Assembly (NCBI RefSeq): GCF_025465255.1
Contig: NZ_JAODNI010000026.1
Location: 48,610 to 112,609 of the forward strand
Source: Pseudonocardia sp.
Lineage (GTDB): Bacteria > Actinomycetota > Actinomycetes > Mycobacteriales > Pseudonocardiaceae
DNA: 64,000 nucleotides
Direction of reading: 5' to 3'
Position numbers and translations under genes: made by a program. Below, in pieces: positions 8,797 through 17,638 of the stretch. Position 1 is the first letter of the stretch. Each line of letters starts with the position of its first letter. Below the pieces are notes generated by a model. That model was given only the letters and a program-made list of their open reading frames with translations, searched no databases and was not told the origin of the DNA.

Positions 8797-10371
8797 CTAA
8801 ACCTCCGCGAGGGTGCGGCGGGCGATCTTGCCCGTCGGGGTGCGCGGCAGCTCGTCGACGAACGCGACCGTCGTCGGCCGCTTGAAGCGGGCCAGCCGCA
8901 GCGCGCAGTGCTCGACCACCTGTTCCTCGGTGAGGTCCGAGCCGGGCGTGCGGACGATGACCGCCTTCACCGCCGCACCCGTCCGGTCGTCCGGGATGCC
9001 GATGACCGCGGCCTCGGCCACCTCCGCCAGCTCGGCGAGCACCTGCTCGACCTCGCGTGGGTAGACGTTGAAGCCGTTGACGATCACCAGGTCCGACGTG
9101 CGGTCGACGAGGTGCAGGTCCCCGTTCCCGTCCAGGTAGCCGACGTCCGCGGTGCGGAACCAGCCGTCGGCGTCCGGGCCGCCCTCGCCGTCGGGCCAGT
9201 AGCCGGAGAACAGGCTGGGCCCGCGCAGGGCGACGAGGCCGGTGTCGTCCGCGGGATCGGTGTAGACGTCCGCCACGTCCCCCTCCTCGCCCTCGTCCTC
9301 GTCGTTCCGGGAGTCCGTGAGGGGGCGCCCTTCGGCGTCGACGAGACGCAGCTCGACGCCCGGGAGCGGCCGTCCGACGGAGCCGGGGCGGGCCGCGCCG
9401 CCGACCTGGTTGCTCGTGACGACCGGCCCGGCCTCGCTGAGCCCGTAACCCTCGACGATGTCCAGCCCCGTGGCGTCGTGGAACGCGGCGAACCACTTCG
9501 GCGGCAGCGGCGCCCCGCCCGAGGTGCAGATGCGGACGCCGGCGAACCCGGCCCGCAGCTGCTCCGCGGGCACGTCGAGCAGCGCGCGGTACATCGACGG
9601 GACGCCGGCGATCGCGCTGACCCGCTGCCTGACCAGCAGATCCGGCATCGTGTCGGCGTCGAAGCGCTCGGTGAGCACGACCGTGGCACCGGCCCAGGAG
9701 ACCTGCAGCAGCCCGGCGGCGAGGCCGAACACGTGGAACAGCGGCAGGGCCAGCAGGACCCGGTCCGTCGGGGTGACCGGGGAGGGGCGCAGCGAGGCGA
9801 GCTGCGCACGGTTCGCGAGCAGCGCCCGGTGGGAGAGACGGACACCTCGCGGACGGCCCGTGGTGCCGGACGTGTAGACAAGGAGCGCGATGGCCTCCCC
9901 ACCGTCCCCGCTCGCTTCCCGAGCACCGTCGGCGCTCCCCGCCCGCGGACCCGTGGCCGCCGCCCCTTCACCCGAGGGAGGCGGCGGGAGCACCTGCGCG
10001 CCCACGCCGGCGGCCGCCACGGCGCTCTCCCCCGCTCCGGCGACCACCACCCGGGGGGTGGCGTCACCCAGGATGATCTCCAGCTCGCGCGCCACCGCGC
10101 CCGGTCCGATCGGGACCACGACGGCACCGGCCCGCAGCGCACCGAACACGGCGACGCCGAAGGCCTCGCCGTTGGGCAGCAGGACGGCCACCCGGTCGCC
10201 CGGGGTGACCCCCGCGGCCCGCAGCCGCTCCGCCTCGATGCCGGCCGCCGCGTGCAGGTCCGCCCAGGTCAGCGTGGTGCCGCGGGTGACGTCGACCAGT
10301 GCGGGATGCTCCGGCCCGTTCGCCGCGGCCCGCTCGACCAGCGCGTACACGTGCGTGAGGCCCTGCGGCAC
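8797..10371 (-). CDS. AMP-dependent acyl-CoA synthetase/ligase
   Basis: About 524 residues. Activates a carboxylic acid to an acyl adenylate and then to a CoA thioester. Motifs seen are the P-loop VYTSGTTGRPRGV, GYGLSEAGPV, the hinge aspartate region DGWFRTADVGYLD, DLVIVNGFNVYPREVE and the catalytic lysine in PRTPTGKIARR. An acidic insert (DEDEGEEGD) around residue 355 is unusual. The GTG start at 10371 follows GGAGAAGG. A longer reading frame upstream lacks family similarity. The acid substrate cannot be told from sequence. Confidence 0.9.
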   Translation of the reverse strand: MPQGLTHVYALVERAAANGPEHPALVDVTRGTTLTWADLHAAAGIEAERLRAAGVTPGDRVAVLLPNGEAFGVAVFGALRAGAVVVPIGPGAVARELEIILGDATPRVVVAGAGESAVAAAGVGAQVLPPPPSGEGAAATGPRAGSADGAREASGDGGEAIALLVYTSGTTGRPRGVRLSHRALLANRAQLASLRPSPVTPTDRVLLALPLFHVFGLAAGLLQVSWAGATVVLTERFDADTMPDLLVRQRVSAIAGVPSMYRALLDVPAEQLRAGFAGVRICTSGGAPLPPKWFAAFHDATGLDIVEGYGLSEAGPVVTSNQVGGAARPGSVGRPLPGVELRLVDAEGRPLTDSRNDEDEGEEGDVADVYTDPADDTGLVALRGPSLFSGYWPDGEGGPDADGWFRTADVGYLDGNGDLHLVDRTSDLVIVNGFNVYPREVEQVLAELAEVAEAAVIGIPDDRTGAAVKAVIVRTPGSDLTEEQVVEHCALRLARFKRPTTVAFVDELPRTPTGKIARRTLAEV

Positions 10372-10850
10372 GCGACCTTCTCCGTCTCGTGGGCCTTCTC
10401 CTGGCACGGCACTCGCTCCTCGGGATACGACACGGCAGGCGCGGCCGCCGGTGACGGCCGATCCGACGAGTGTCGCAGAGACTCCGCGTGCGACGAGCGG
10501 GCGCAGGTGCGGACCGCCCGTACGGGTCGACCCCCGAGCGGTCGGGCAGCCACGCCGACAGCACGTCCCGGGACGACGGACGGCTCGACACGCCGTCACG
10601 GACGGACACGCTGCGCCACCACGACGTTCACCGCGCGTAGTCTCCCGCTCACCGGATCCTCCCGGCGGCGAGCGGCGCGGCGCGTCGGGGGGCTCCGTCC
10701 CGGACCTATGCTCCGCCGCTACGACCGGATCAACGCACGACCGTCCGGATCGGCACGAGACCTCACCCAAGGGAGTGGCATGCAGCCTGTTGCCAGCGCT
10801 CGGCGGGCTCACCCGCGGGGCCCTGTCCGACTCCGGGCACGCAGGGCTTC
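10372..10850. other. 479-bp divergent intergenic region
   Basis: This region lies between the divergent acyl-CoA ligase and BldN-like sigma genes. It contains the palindromes CCCGTACGGG (near 10518) and CGTCCCGGGACG (10564-10575). It probably carries promoters for both sides, but I see no convincing box and no small gene. Confidence 0.5.
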
Positions 10851-11738
10851 ATGACCCGCCCGATGCGCCCCCGGCTCCGCGCCGACGCCGGCTGGCACGC
10901 CGACGCCGCGGTGCGGCCGACTCCCCCCACGAGGACGCCTGTGGCACCACTGACCCAAGCTCCCCCGACCCAGCCCTCCCCGCCCGGGCAGCGACCGACG
11001 ACACCCCATCGGCCGGCCGCACAGACGCCCCCGGCCCAGTCGCCCGTGCACGGTGAGCGCTACGACGCCGTCCCGCAGGCGGACGCACCGCTCGCCCCCG
11101 GGGCCGGTCCGGCGGACCGCTCCGCCCCGGTGCCGCAGCAGCGCCCCGTGACGCCCTCCGCCGAGGAGCACCCGGTGGAGCCGTCGCCCGAGGAGGGCGG
11201 CACCTGGACGCTGGTCAAGCGCTGCCAGGCCGGCGACCTCGCCGCGTTCAGCGAGCTGTACGAGAAGTACCACGAGGTCGTCTACCGCTACGTGCTCTTC
11301 CGCATGGGGGACCGCACGCTCGCCGAGGACCTCACCCAGGAGACGTTCGTCCGGGCCCTGCGCCGGATCGGCTCGGTCAGCTACCAGGGCCGCGACATCG
11401 GTGCGTGGTTCGTCACCATCGCCCGAAACCTGATCTTCGACCACGTGAAGTCCAGCCGCTACCGGCTGGAGTCCACGACGTCGGAGATCGTGGACTACTC
11501 CCCCACCACGCACGGCCCCGAGCAGCAGGTGCTGGAGAACGCCACCAACGACGAGCTCCGCATCGCGATCGCGAAGCTGAACCCCGACCAGCAGGAATGC
11601 ATCCAGATGCGGTTCCTACAAGGCCTGTCCGTGGCCGAGACGGCCGAGCGGATGCAGCGCAACGAGGGTGCGGTCAAGGCCCTGCAGCACCGCGCCGTCC
11701 GCCGGCTCGCCACCCTGCTCCCCGATGGTGTGCGATGA
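10851..11738 (+). CDS. ECF sigma factor, BldN-like
   Basis: 295 residues. The first 115 or so residues are Pro/Thr/Gln-rich and disordered, like the processed pro-sequence of Streptomyces BldN. Region 2 follows (VKRCQAGDLAAFSELYEKYHEVVYRYVLF, DLTQETFVRAL, GAWFVTIARNLIFDHVKS). Region 4 is at the C-terminus (LNPDQQECIQMRFLQGLSVAETAERM, VKALQHRAVRRL). Its place beside rex-hemACD matches the bldN locus of Streptomyces. The ATG at 10851 is the most upstream good start; an ATG four codons later is possible. The next gene is a membrane protein in the anti-sigma position. Confidence 0.85.
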   Translation: MTRPMRPRLRADAGWHADAAVRPTPPTRTPVAPLTQAPPTQPSPPGQRPTTPHRPAAQTPPAQSPVHGERYDAVPQADAPLAPGAGPADRSAPVPQQRPVTPSAEEHPVEPSPEEGGTWTLVKRCQAGDLAAFSELYEKYHEVVYRYVLFRMGDRTLAEDLTQETFVRALRRIGSVSYQGRDIGAWFVTIARNLIFDHVKSSRYRLESTTSEIVDYSPTTHGPEQQVLENATNDELRIAIAKLNPDQQECIQMRFLQGLSVAETAERMQRNEGAVKALQHRAVRRLATLLPDGVR

Positions 11739-11931
11739 GTGCGCGCTATATCGGCCATTGTGGCCGTGTCGTTACGGGTGCGACGAACGAACAACTCGAA
11801 GCGGTGAACGGTCCCTACGCCGTAACCGACGACCGCCTGGCTCGTTGTGTGGGTGAACGTCGAAGCAGTGCGGGGTCCCGACCGGGCTCGGCGCTGACGA
11901 ACAGTGCAGGGATGCAGTGAGGACGGCCAAC

Positions 11932-13365
11932 ATGCCCGCGGGACGGGGCGACGACGAGGAACGGTACGAGGCGTACGGGACACCTCCCGGCGCCGACGCC
12001 GCGGAGGAGCTCGCACACGAGCTCGCGCTGGCGGCTGCGCTCGACCGCAGCCGCTCCTCCCTGTCGCCGGACCGGCAAGCCTCGGTCCGGATGAAGCAGC
12101 GGTTGTTCGCGGCGCTCGCCGAGGAGGGCTTCGGCCCCGGCGGCGGCGTCGACACGATGGCTCCGCCGGCGGCACCGCCGCCCGGACCGACCGAGACGAC
12201 CGTGGAGATGGCCTCCGTGGCCGGTCCGCGGCCGGACGGCGGGACAGGCGGCACGGACGCCCCGACGACCGTGGCAGGCGTGTCGGTCGGCGCGGGTGGT
12301 ACCCGCACCCTCACGAGCGCCGGCGCCGGTACGGACGTGCCGCGGGGGCGCAAGCCCCGCCACGTCCTCCCGTCGGACCACCCGGACCAGCCGAACCGCC
12401 CCGGCGGTGCCCGCGGCTCGCGCCGGCCCGGCGGCCGCCCGAGCCTGCGCAAGCGGGTCGCGCTGGTCAGCGGGGCCGCCCTGCTGGCGCTCGTCGCCAT
12501 CGCAGGCGGTGGCGCACTGGTCGCCCGCAACGCCCTGCCCGGAGATGCGCTGTACGCCATGAAGCGCGCCTCGGAGTCCACCGGCACCGTCTTCACCTTC
12601 AGTGACGACGCGCTCGGCCACCGCCACCTCGACCTCGCCGCGACCCGGCTGGGCGAGATCAACCGGATGGTCGCCGACGGTTCCCCGGACGCGGCGCTCG
12701 TCGGCGCGGCGCTCGGGCAGTTCCGCGACTCCGCCACCGCCGGGTCCGTGACCCTGCTCGGCGACGGCGCACCGACCAGCACCGAGCTGGGGGACCTGCG
12801 CACCTGGACGACCGAGCAGGCGGCCGTGATGCGGGGGATGTCCCCGTCGCTGCCCGCCGCGAACCGTTCGGACATCGAGCAGTCCTACGCGCTGCTCAAC
12901 GCGATGAACCAGCGCGCCGAGGCGCTGCGGGCCCGCACGGGCTGCAGCGAGGTCGTCGCGGGCGCCGACGAGCTGGGGGCGGTCCCGGCCTCCGCGTCCT
13001 GTGTCCCGACGTCGGCGACCGTCGCCGACCAGAGCGGCGAGTCGGAGCAGCAGCCCCGGCCGACGACGACCCAGTCGTCGCAGGCCGGGACGACGACCAC
13101 CCAGGACGGGACCGGCACCACGGCCCCCGAGGGCACGACGACCACGCCGCCCACGGGCACCACGACCGAGGAGCAGGGCGATCTGCTCGACGTCCTGCCC
13201 GGCGACGGCCGGCTCGGCGTCGACGGGGCGGCCGGGAGTGCCGAGACAGCCGCGCCGGACGCCGCCGAGGGCTCCGCGGACCCGACGACCAGCGGCACGG
13301 CCACGCCGCCGCTGCTGCCGCCGATCACCCTGCCCCCGCTGCTGCCCGGCCTGCTGGGCGGTTGA
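11932..13365 (+). CDS. Single-pass membrane protein, putative anti-sigma partner (DUF5667-like)
   Basis: About 477 residues. A cytoplasmic N-terminal region of about 175 residues has an acidic helix (EELAHELALAAALDRSRSSL, KQRLFAALAEEGF). It is followed by basic residues, one membrane helix (VALVSGAALLALVAIAGGGALVA), then an external helical domain of DUF5667 type (LPGDALYAMKRASE, HLDLAATRLGEI, ALLNAMNQRAEALRA), and a long Thr/Pro/Gly-rich tail ending LLPPITLPPLLPGLLGG. It occupies the position of the BldN anti-sigma factor RsbN. ATG at 11932 has GAGGA 8 nt upstream; GTG at 11917 is an alternative. The anti-sigma role is inferred. Confidence 0.7.
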   Translation: MPAGRGDDEERYEAYGTPPGADAAEELAHELALAAALDRSRSSLSPDRQASVRMKQRLFAALAEEGFGPGGGVDTMAPPAAPPPGPTETTVEMASVAGPRPDGGTGGTDAPTTVAGVSVGAGGTRTLTSAGAGTDVPRGRKPRHVLPSDHPDQPNRPGGARGSRRPGGRPSLRKRVALVSGAALLALVAIAGGGALVARNALPGDALYAMKRASESTGTVFTFSDDALGHRHLDLAATRLGEINRMVADGSPDAALVGAALGQFRDSATAGSVTLLGDGAPTSTELGDLRTWTTEQAAVMRGMSPSLPAANRSDIEQSYALLNAMNQRAEALRARTGCSEVVAGADELGAVPASASCVPTSATVADQSGESEQQPRPTTTQSSQAGTTTTQDGTGTTAPEGTTTTPPTGTTTEEQGDLLDVLPGDGRLGVDGAAGSAETAAPDAAEGSADPTTSGTATPPLLPPITLPPLLPGLLGG

Positions 13366-13500
13366 TCCACTCGCACCACGGTGCACCTCTGCACGGCCCG
13401 GACGGCACTCTCCTCGTGAGGGTGCCGTTCGTCCGTTCGGGAGGCCCTCGACAAGTAGTCTGTCGGGTGTTCGTCGTCCGTCGTTCCGGAAGGCTCCCAG

Positions 13501-14514
13501 GTGGTTGGACAAGGTGACCCGCGCCCAGGCGACGGGGACACGGGGCTCGACGGGAAGGGACCCGGCCTGACCGGGGACGGGACGCCGCTCGGGATGGGCG
13601 GCCGGGCCGAGGTGGCCGGCGTGGCCGAGTCCGGTGACGTCATGGACAAGGTCACCGCGCTGGACCCCGCGGTCCGCGCCGGGGAGGCCGCCGCCGCCGC
13701 GGCCGTCGCCGCGGGCGAGACCCCGGTGGCGTCGGACGCCCCGCCGACGGACCTCACGGCCGCCGCGTTCTTCGACGTGGACAACACGATGATGGTCGGC
13801 GCGTCGATCTTCCACTTCGCCCGCGGTCTGGCCGCGCGCAAGTTCTTCACCACCTCGGACATGGCCGGATTCGCCTGGCAGCAGATCAAGTTCCGGATCG
13901 GCGGCCGGGAGGACAAGACCGGGATCGCCGGGCACCGGGACACCGCGCTGTCGTTCGTCGCGGGCCGGCCGGTCGAGGAGGTCGTCACCCTCGGCGAGGA
14001 GATCTACGACGAGCTGATGGCGGACCGGATCTGGACCGGCACCCGCGCGCTCGCCCAGATGCATCTCGACGCCGGGCAGCGGGTCTGGCTGGTCACGGCC
14101 ACCCCGGTGGAGCTCGCCCTGATCATCGCGCGCCGCCTCGGGCTCACCGGGGCCCTGGGCACCGTCGCGGAGAGCGTCGACGGACACTACACGGGCCGGC
14201 TCGTCGGGGAGATCCTGCACGGCCCGGCCAAGGCGCACGCCGTGCGCGCGCTGGCCGCCACCGAGGGGCTGGACCTACGGCGCTGCGCCGCCTACTCGGA
14301 CTCGGTGAACGACGTGCCGATGCTCTCGGCCGTCGGTACCGCGGTCGCGGTCAACCCGGACTCGGAGCTGCGGGACGTCGCGAAGTCCCACGGGTGGCAG
14401 ATCCGGGACTTCCGGACGGGCCGCAGGGCCGCCCGGATCGGCGTCCCGTCCGTACTGGGCGCCGGGGCCGTCGCGGGCGCCGTGGCGGCGGGCGTCGCGT
14501 ACAAGCGCCGCTGA
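13501..14514 (+). CDS. HAD-IB phosphatase, SerB1-like
   Basis: 337 residues. HAD hydrolase of subfamily IB, related to phosphoserine phosphatases. Motif I is FFDVDNTMM (near residue 90), motif II is LVTATPVE, the motif III lysine is in [11 protein letters not shown], and motif IV is [13 protein letters not shown]-terminal hydrophobic helix ([16 protein letters not shown]) could anchor it. The first 80 residues are Gly/Ala-rich, so the start (GTG at 13501) is uncertain. It corresponds to Rv0505c (serB1) by content and place. Whether phosphoserine is the true substrate is not shown. Confidence 0.8.
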   Translation: MVGQGDPRPGDGDTGLDGKGPGLTGDGTPLGMGGRAEVAGVAESGDVMDKVTALDPAVRAGEAAAAAAVAAGETPVASDAPPTDLTAAAFFDVDNTMMVGASIFHFARGLAARKFFTTSDMAGFAWQQIKFRIGGREDKTGIAGHRDTALSFVAGRPVEEVVTLGEEIYDELMADRIWTGTRALAQMHLDAGQRVWLVTATPVELALIIARRLGLTGALGTVAESVDGHYTGRLVGEILHGPAKAHAVRALAATEGLDLRRCAAYSDSVNDVPMLSAVGTAVAVNPDSELRDVAKSHGWQIRDFRTGRRAARIGVPSVLGAGAVAGAVAAGVAYKRR

Positions 14515-14520
14515 CGCGGC

Positions 14521-14565
14521 CCGTGCGCGGATAACGTTGTTCCAGCGACGTTTTTCCGCGCACGG
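14521..14565. terminator. Bidirectional terminator between convergent genes
   Basis: Outer arms CCGTGCGCGGA (14521-14531) and TCCGCGCACGG (14555-14565) are perfect complements. An inner AACGT/ACGTT pair and a TTTTT run lie inside. It sits between the convergent phosphatase and acyltransferase stops. Confidence 0.8.
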
Positions 14566-14573
14566 ACCCCCGG

Positions 14574-15590
14574 TCAGCCGAGGAAGACGTTCCTGCGCTG
14601 GCTCAGCAGCCGGTAGAGGGTGTGCTGGATGGTCTCGCGCACCTGGTCCGTCAGGTTGAACACCAGCATCGGGTCGTCGGCGTCCGCGGGGTCGTGCTGG
14701 TCCGTGCGGATCGGCTCGCCGAACTCGATGTACCACTTCGACGGCAACGGGATCGCCCCGAGCGGGCCGAGCAGCGGGAACAGCGGCGTGACCGGGAAGT
14801 ACGGCGCCCCGATCAGCCGGGCCAGCGGCGCGATGTCCCCGATCTTCGGGTAGGTCTCCTCCGCCCCGACGATCGAGCACGGGATGATCGGCACACCGGT
14901 CCGCAGCGCCGCCGACACGAAGCCACCCCGGCCGAAGCGCTGCAGCTTGTAGCGGTCCCGGAACGGCTTCCCGATGCCCTTGAAGCCCTCCGGGTAGACG
15001 CCGACGAGCTCGCCGGAGTCCATCAGCCGCTCGGCGTCCGGCATGCAGGCGAGCGTGGCGCCGTTCTTGCGGGCCAGCTCCCCCACGATCGGGAGCTTGA
15101 ACATCAGGTCGGCGCCGAGGAGACGCAGCTGGCGGTGCCGGGGATGGTCGTCGTGCAGGGCGACGGTGGTCATCAACGCGTCCAGCGGCAGGGTGCCCGA
15201 GTGGTTGGCGACGATCAGCGCGCCGCCGGCGTCCGGGACGTTGTGCATGCCGATCGTCTCGACCCGGAACCACTTGCGGTACAGCGGGCGGACCGCCGGT
15301 AGCAGCACCGAGTCCGCGAGGTCGCGGTCGTAGCCGAACTCGTCGACCGTGTAGTCGCCGGACAGGCGGCGCCGGGCGAAGGTCAGGAGCTGCTCGAGCC
15401 CCACCTCCCAGGCGGCGGGGTCCGGAGCCGACTCGGGTTCGGGCTCCCGCACCGCCGACGGGTGGGTGATCGGTTCCGCCGGCGGCCCGGAGCTCCGGTT
15501 CCGCCGCGCCCCGCTCCCCGCGCCCAGCTTCCAGCGCGTCCGTGACCCGTTCTCGTCAGCGTGCAGCGGGATGACCCGTGCTTCCGGCAC
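14574..15590 (-). CDS. Lysophospholipid acyltransferase family protein (Rv0502-like)
   Basis: 338 residues. 1-acylglycerol-3-phosphate O-acyltransferase-like (PlsC) fold. The catalytic His/Asp block is ANHSGTLPLDALM and the second motif is GVYPEGFKGIGKPF. The tail EFGEPIRTD with RETIQHTLY is typical of the subfamily. The first 60 residues are basic and disordered. Probably acts at the membrane face in lipid acylation; acyl donor and acceptor unknown. It is next to the epimerase gene, as in the mycobacterial Rv0501-Rv0502 block, with 107 bp between them. Confidence 0.85.
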   Translation of the reverse strand: MPEARVIPLHADENGSRTRWKLGAGSGARRNRSSGPPAEPITHPSAVREPEPESAPDPAAWEVGLEQLLTFARRRLSGDYTVDEFGYDRDLADSVLLPAVRPLYRKWFRVETIGMHNVPDAGGALIVANHSGTLPLDALMTTVALHDDHPRHRQLRLLGADLMFKLPIVGELARKNGATLACMPDAERLMDSGELVGVYPEGFKGIGKPFRDRYKLQRFGRGGFVSAALRTGVPIIPCSIVGAEETYPKIGDIAPLARLIGAPYFPVTPLFPLLGPLGAIPLPSKWYIEFGEPIRTDQHDPADADDPMLVFNLTDQVRETIQHTLYRLLSQRRNVFLG

Positions 15591-15697
15591 GCCGACCCCC
15601 TCTCGCCGAAGAACCTCGTGCGTTCGTGCTCACCGTCACGAACTGCCGTCTCTACGTGACCACGGCGACGCCGTCAACCGCCCCGCGCCGAGCGGCC

Positions 15698-16777
15698 TCA
15701 ATGCAGCAACCGGGCCAGGGACAGCACACCCCGCTCCGCCGAGGCGAGCCGCTCCGCCCCGAGGACCGGGCGCAGTGCCCGGCCCCGAACGTAGTCGTCG
15801 AAGGCCTGGGCCGTGGTCCACCGCGGGGCGAAGCCGAAGTCCTCCTTCAGCCGGGCAGTGTCGACGACCCGGCCGAAGTTGAGGAAGCGCATCTGCTCCG
15901 GCGAGAAGTCCACGACCCGGGCGCCACGCAGGATCCGCCCGACCGGTCCCACCGCGGCGCTGGGGACGCCGACGGCGATCTTCCCGGCGCGCCGGATGGC
16001 CTGGGAGAGCAACAGCACGCCGTCCGCAGCGACGTTGTAGACGCCCGGGAGCTCCTGGGTGGCCGCGCGCTCGAGCACGGCGAGGCCGTCCTCCTCGTGC
16101 AGCAGCTGCACGCGGGCGTCGTAGCCGAGCACCGTCGGGATCACCGGGAGCATGAAGTAGCCGGTGAGCACGGTGTCGATGCGCGGGCCGATGAAGTTGG
16201 AGAACCGCAGCACCGTGACCGAGACGTCGGGCCGGCGCCGGCCGAAGCCGCGCAGGTAGCCCTCGATCTCCGCGGCGTCCTTGGCGTAGCCGCCGGACGG
16301 GAGCTCCTTGGGCGTCATGGCCTCGTCGAACAGGGCCGGGTCCCGGGGGCTGGAGCCGTAGACGGCCGTCGTGGACTTGAGGACCACGCGGCGGACCGAC
16401 GGGGCCTTCTGGCACGCGGCGAGGAGCTGCATCGTGCCGATGACGTTCATCTCCTTCATCGCCGTCCGCCCGCCGGAGGAGCCCGGGGTGGAGGAGAGCG
16501 ACGCGTGCACCACGGTGTCCACCGAGGCGCCGGAGATGACCTTGGCGATGAGCGGGTTGCGGATGTCCGCGCGGACGAACTCGGCGCGGCCCATCCGGCG
16601 CAGCAGGTCCCGGGGCGGCGGCACGGTGTCCACGCCCAGCACCCGGTCGATGTCCGGGTCCGCGGCGAGCCGCGCGGCGAGGTTGCCCCCGAGGAACTTG
16701 CTCACCCCGGTGACGAGCACGACCGACGGCTTCGTCCCGGGCGGGGAGGTCCGGCCGTTCGTCCGTGAGCTGGCCAT
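15698..16777 (-). CDS. NAD-dependent epimerase/dehydratase-like protein, atypical active site
   Basis: 359 residues. Extended SDR fold. The dinucleotide loop is GVSKFLGGNLAARL rather than classical GxxGxxG. VLGVDTVPPP and VKSTTAVYGSSPRDP mark the core. The usual YxxxK catalytic pair is not obvious: the expected place reads GGYAKDAAEIEGYLRGF. The orthologous M. tuberculosis gene is called galE2 (Rv0501), but UDP-galactose epimerase activity is doubtful from these residues. The start codon used gives MASSRTNGRTSPP, followed by the first beta strand SVVLVTGV. Confidence 0.8.
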   Translation of the reverse strand: MASSRTNGRTSPPGTKPSVVLVTGVSKFLGGNLAARLAADPDIDRVLGVDTVPPPRDLLRRMGRAEFVRADIRNPLIAKVISGASVDTVVHASLSSTPGSSGGRTAMKEMNVIGTMQLLAACQKAPSVRRVVLKSTTAVYGSSPRDPALFDEAMTPKELPSGGYAKDAAEIEGYLRGFGRRRPDVSVTVLRFSNFIGPRIDTVLTGYFMLPVIPTVLGYDARVQLLHEEDGLAVLERAATQELPGVYNVAADGVLLLSQAIRRAGKIAVGVPSAAVGPVGRILRGARVVDFSPEQMRFLNFGRVVDTARLKEDFGFAPRWTTAQAFDDYVRGRALRPVLGAERLASAERGVLSLARLLH

Positions 16778-16926
16778 CAGGGTCCGGGCCTTCCTGCTGC
16801 GTCGCGGTGGGGACGAGGTGGTCCGCCGACACCGAACCCCCGGGTCGCACGGGGCGATCCGGGGGTCGGGGCTTGTACCGGCGACGACCGGCCCTGGTCG
16901 TTCATCGGGCCGGCGCCGCCGTCACG

Positions 16927-17028
16927 TCACTTGCCGAGCTTGCGACGCTGCACGCGGGTCTTGCGAAGGAGCTTGCGGTGCTTCTTCTTCGACATCCGCT
17001 TGCGGCGCTTCTTGATGACTGAGCCCAT
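16927..17028 (-). CDS. 33-residue AURKAIP1/COX24-domain protein
   Basis: A 33-codon gene starting [20 protein letters not shown] and ending QRRKLGK, extremely Lys/Arg rich. It matches the small basic protein annotated as Rv0500B in mycobacteria, conserved across actinobacteria at this place and often missed by gene finders. The composition resembles tiny ribosomal proteins (bS22-like), so ribosome association is plausible but unproven. It lies between the HTH gene and the epimerase on the same strand. Confidence 0.9.
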   Translation of the reverse strand: MGSVIKKRRKRMSKKKHRKLLRKTRVQRRKLGK

Positions 17029-17212
17029 GCGTCAGGCCCTCCCTGCTCTGTTGCGTCACGTGTGGTGCGTTACGGGTGTCCCGTCCGAGCCCGCGGCCAC
17101 ACGAGAGGACCGGAGACCGCGCGGACATCGCGCGCACGCACGCGCGGACGGCGAGACGATGACCGACCTGGGATCCTACCCGCCGGGGTCCGAGACTGCG
17201 CAGCCCGGGCGG

Positions 17213-17464
17213 TCAGCCCGCGTCGAAGTAGGCGCTGCGCAGGTAGTCCTCGACCGCGCGCTTCGGAACCCGGAAGGACCGGCCCACCCGCGCAGCCGGG
17301 AGCTCCCCGCCGTGGACGAGCCGGTACACGGTCATCTTCGAGACCCGCATCATGGCGGCGACCTCGGCGACGGTCAGGAACTGCACCGCGCCCAGGCCTA
17401 TCTGGTCGGGCCTGCCCAACGGCTGTTCGGGCGTGCCCTGCTGTTCGGGCGTTCCGGAGGCCAT
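17213..17464 (-). CDS. Excisionase-family helix-turn-helix protein (Rv0500A-like)
   Basis: 83 residues. A MerR-like/excisionase winged HTH: FLTVAEVAAMMRVSKMTVYRL with wing GELPAARVGRSFRVPKRAVEDYLR. Proteins of this size and place are conserved in actinobacteria between proC and the 33-residue gene. The N-terminal 25 residues (repeated GTPEQ) are low complexity, and translation could begin nearer FLTVAEV. Targets unknown. Not to be equated with Streptomyces BldC without an alignment. Confidence 0.85.
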   Translation of the reverse strand: MASGTPEQQGTPEQPLGRPDQIGLGAVQFLTVAEVAAMMRVSKMTVYRLVHGGELPAARVGRSFRVPKRAVEDYLRSAYFDAG

Positions 17465-17564
17465 CCGAACACCGCCTTCCTCGACTCCGCCGAGCCGTCC
17501 GGGGTGGCGTCCCCGGGCGGGTTCAGGCGTGTGAGACGTGAGTCTAGCGGGACCGGTGTGACGA

Positions 17565-17580
17565 CTTCGACAGGCTCACC
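17565..17580. repeat. Short dispersed-type sequence CTTCGACAGGCTCACC
   Basis: This 16-mer, in the gap upstream of the HTH gene, contains TTCGACAGGCTCA, a core I recall as recurring in intergenic DNA of many high-GC bacteria. Only one copy was noticed in this window, so this is recorded as low confidence. Confidence 0.3.
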
Positions 17581-17638
17581 ACACGGGTGAGGACTTCAGG
17601 CGCGCGTCAGGGTGACCTGTCCTCGTCCGATCGGGGCA

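Noticed and set aside
15698..16777. UDP-glucose 4-epimerase GalE
   Set aside because: Classical GxxGxxG and YxxxK motifs are absent, so the specific enzyme name is not justified.
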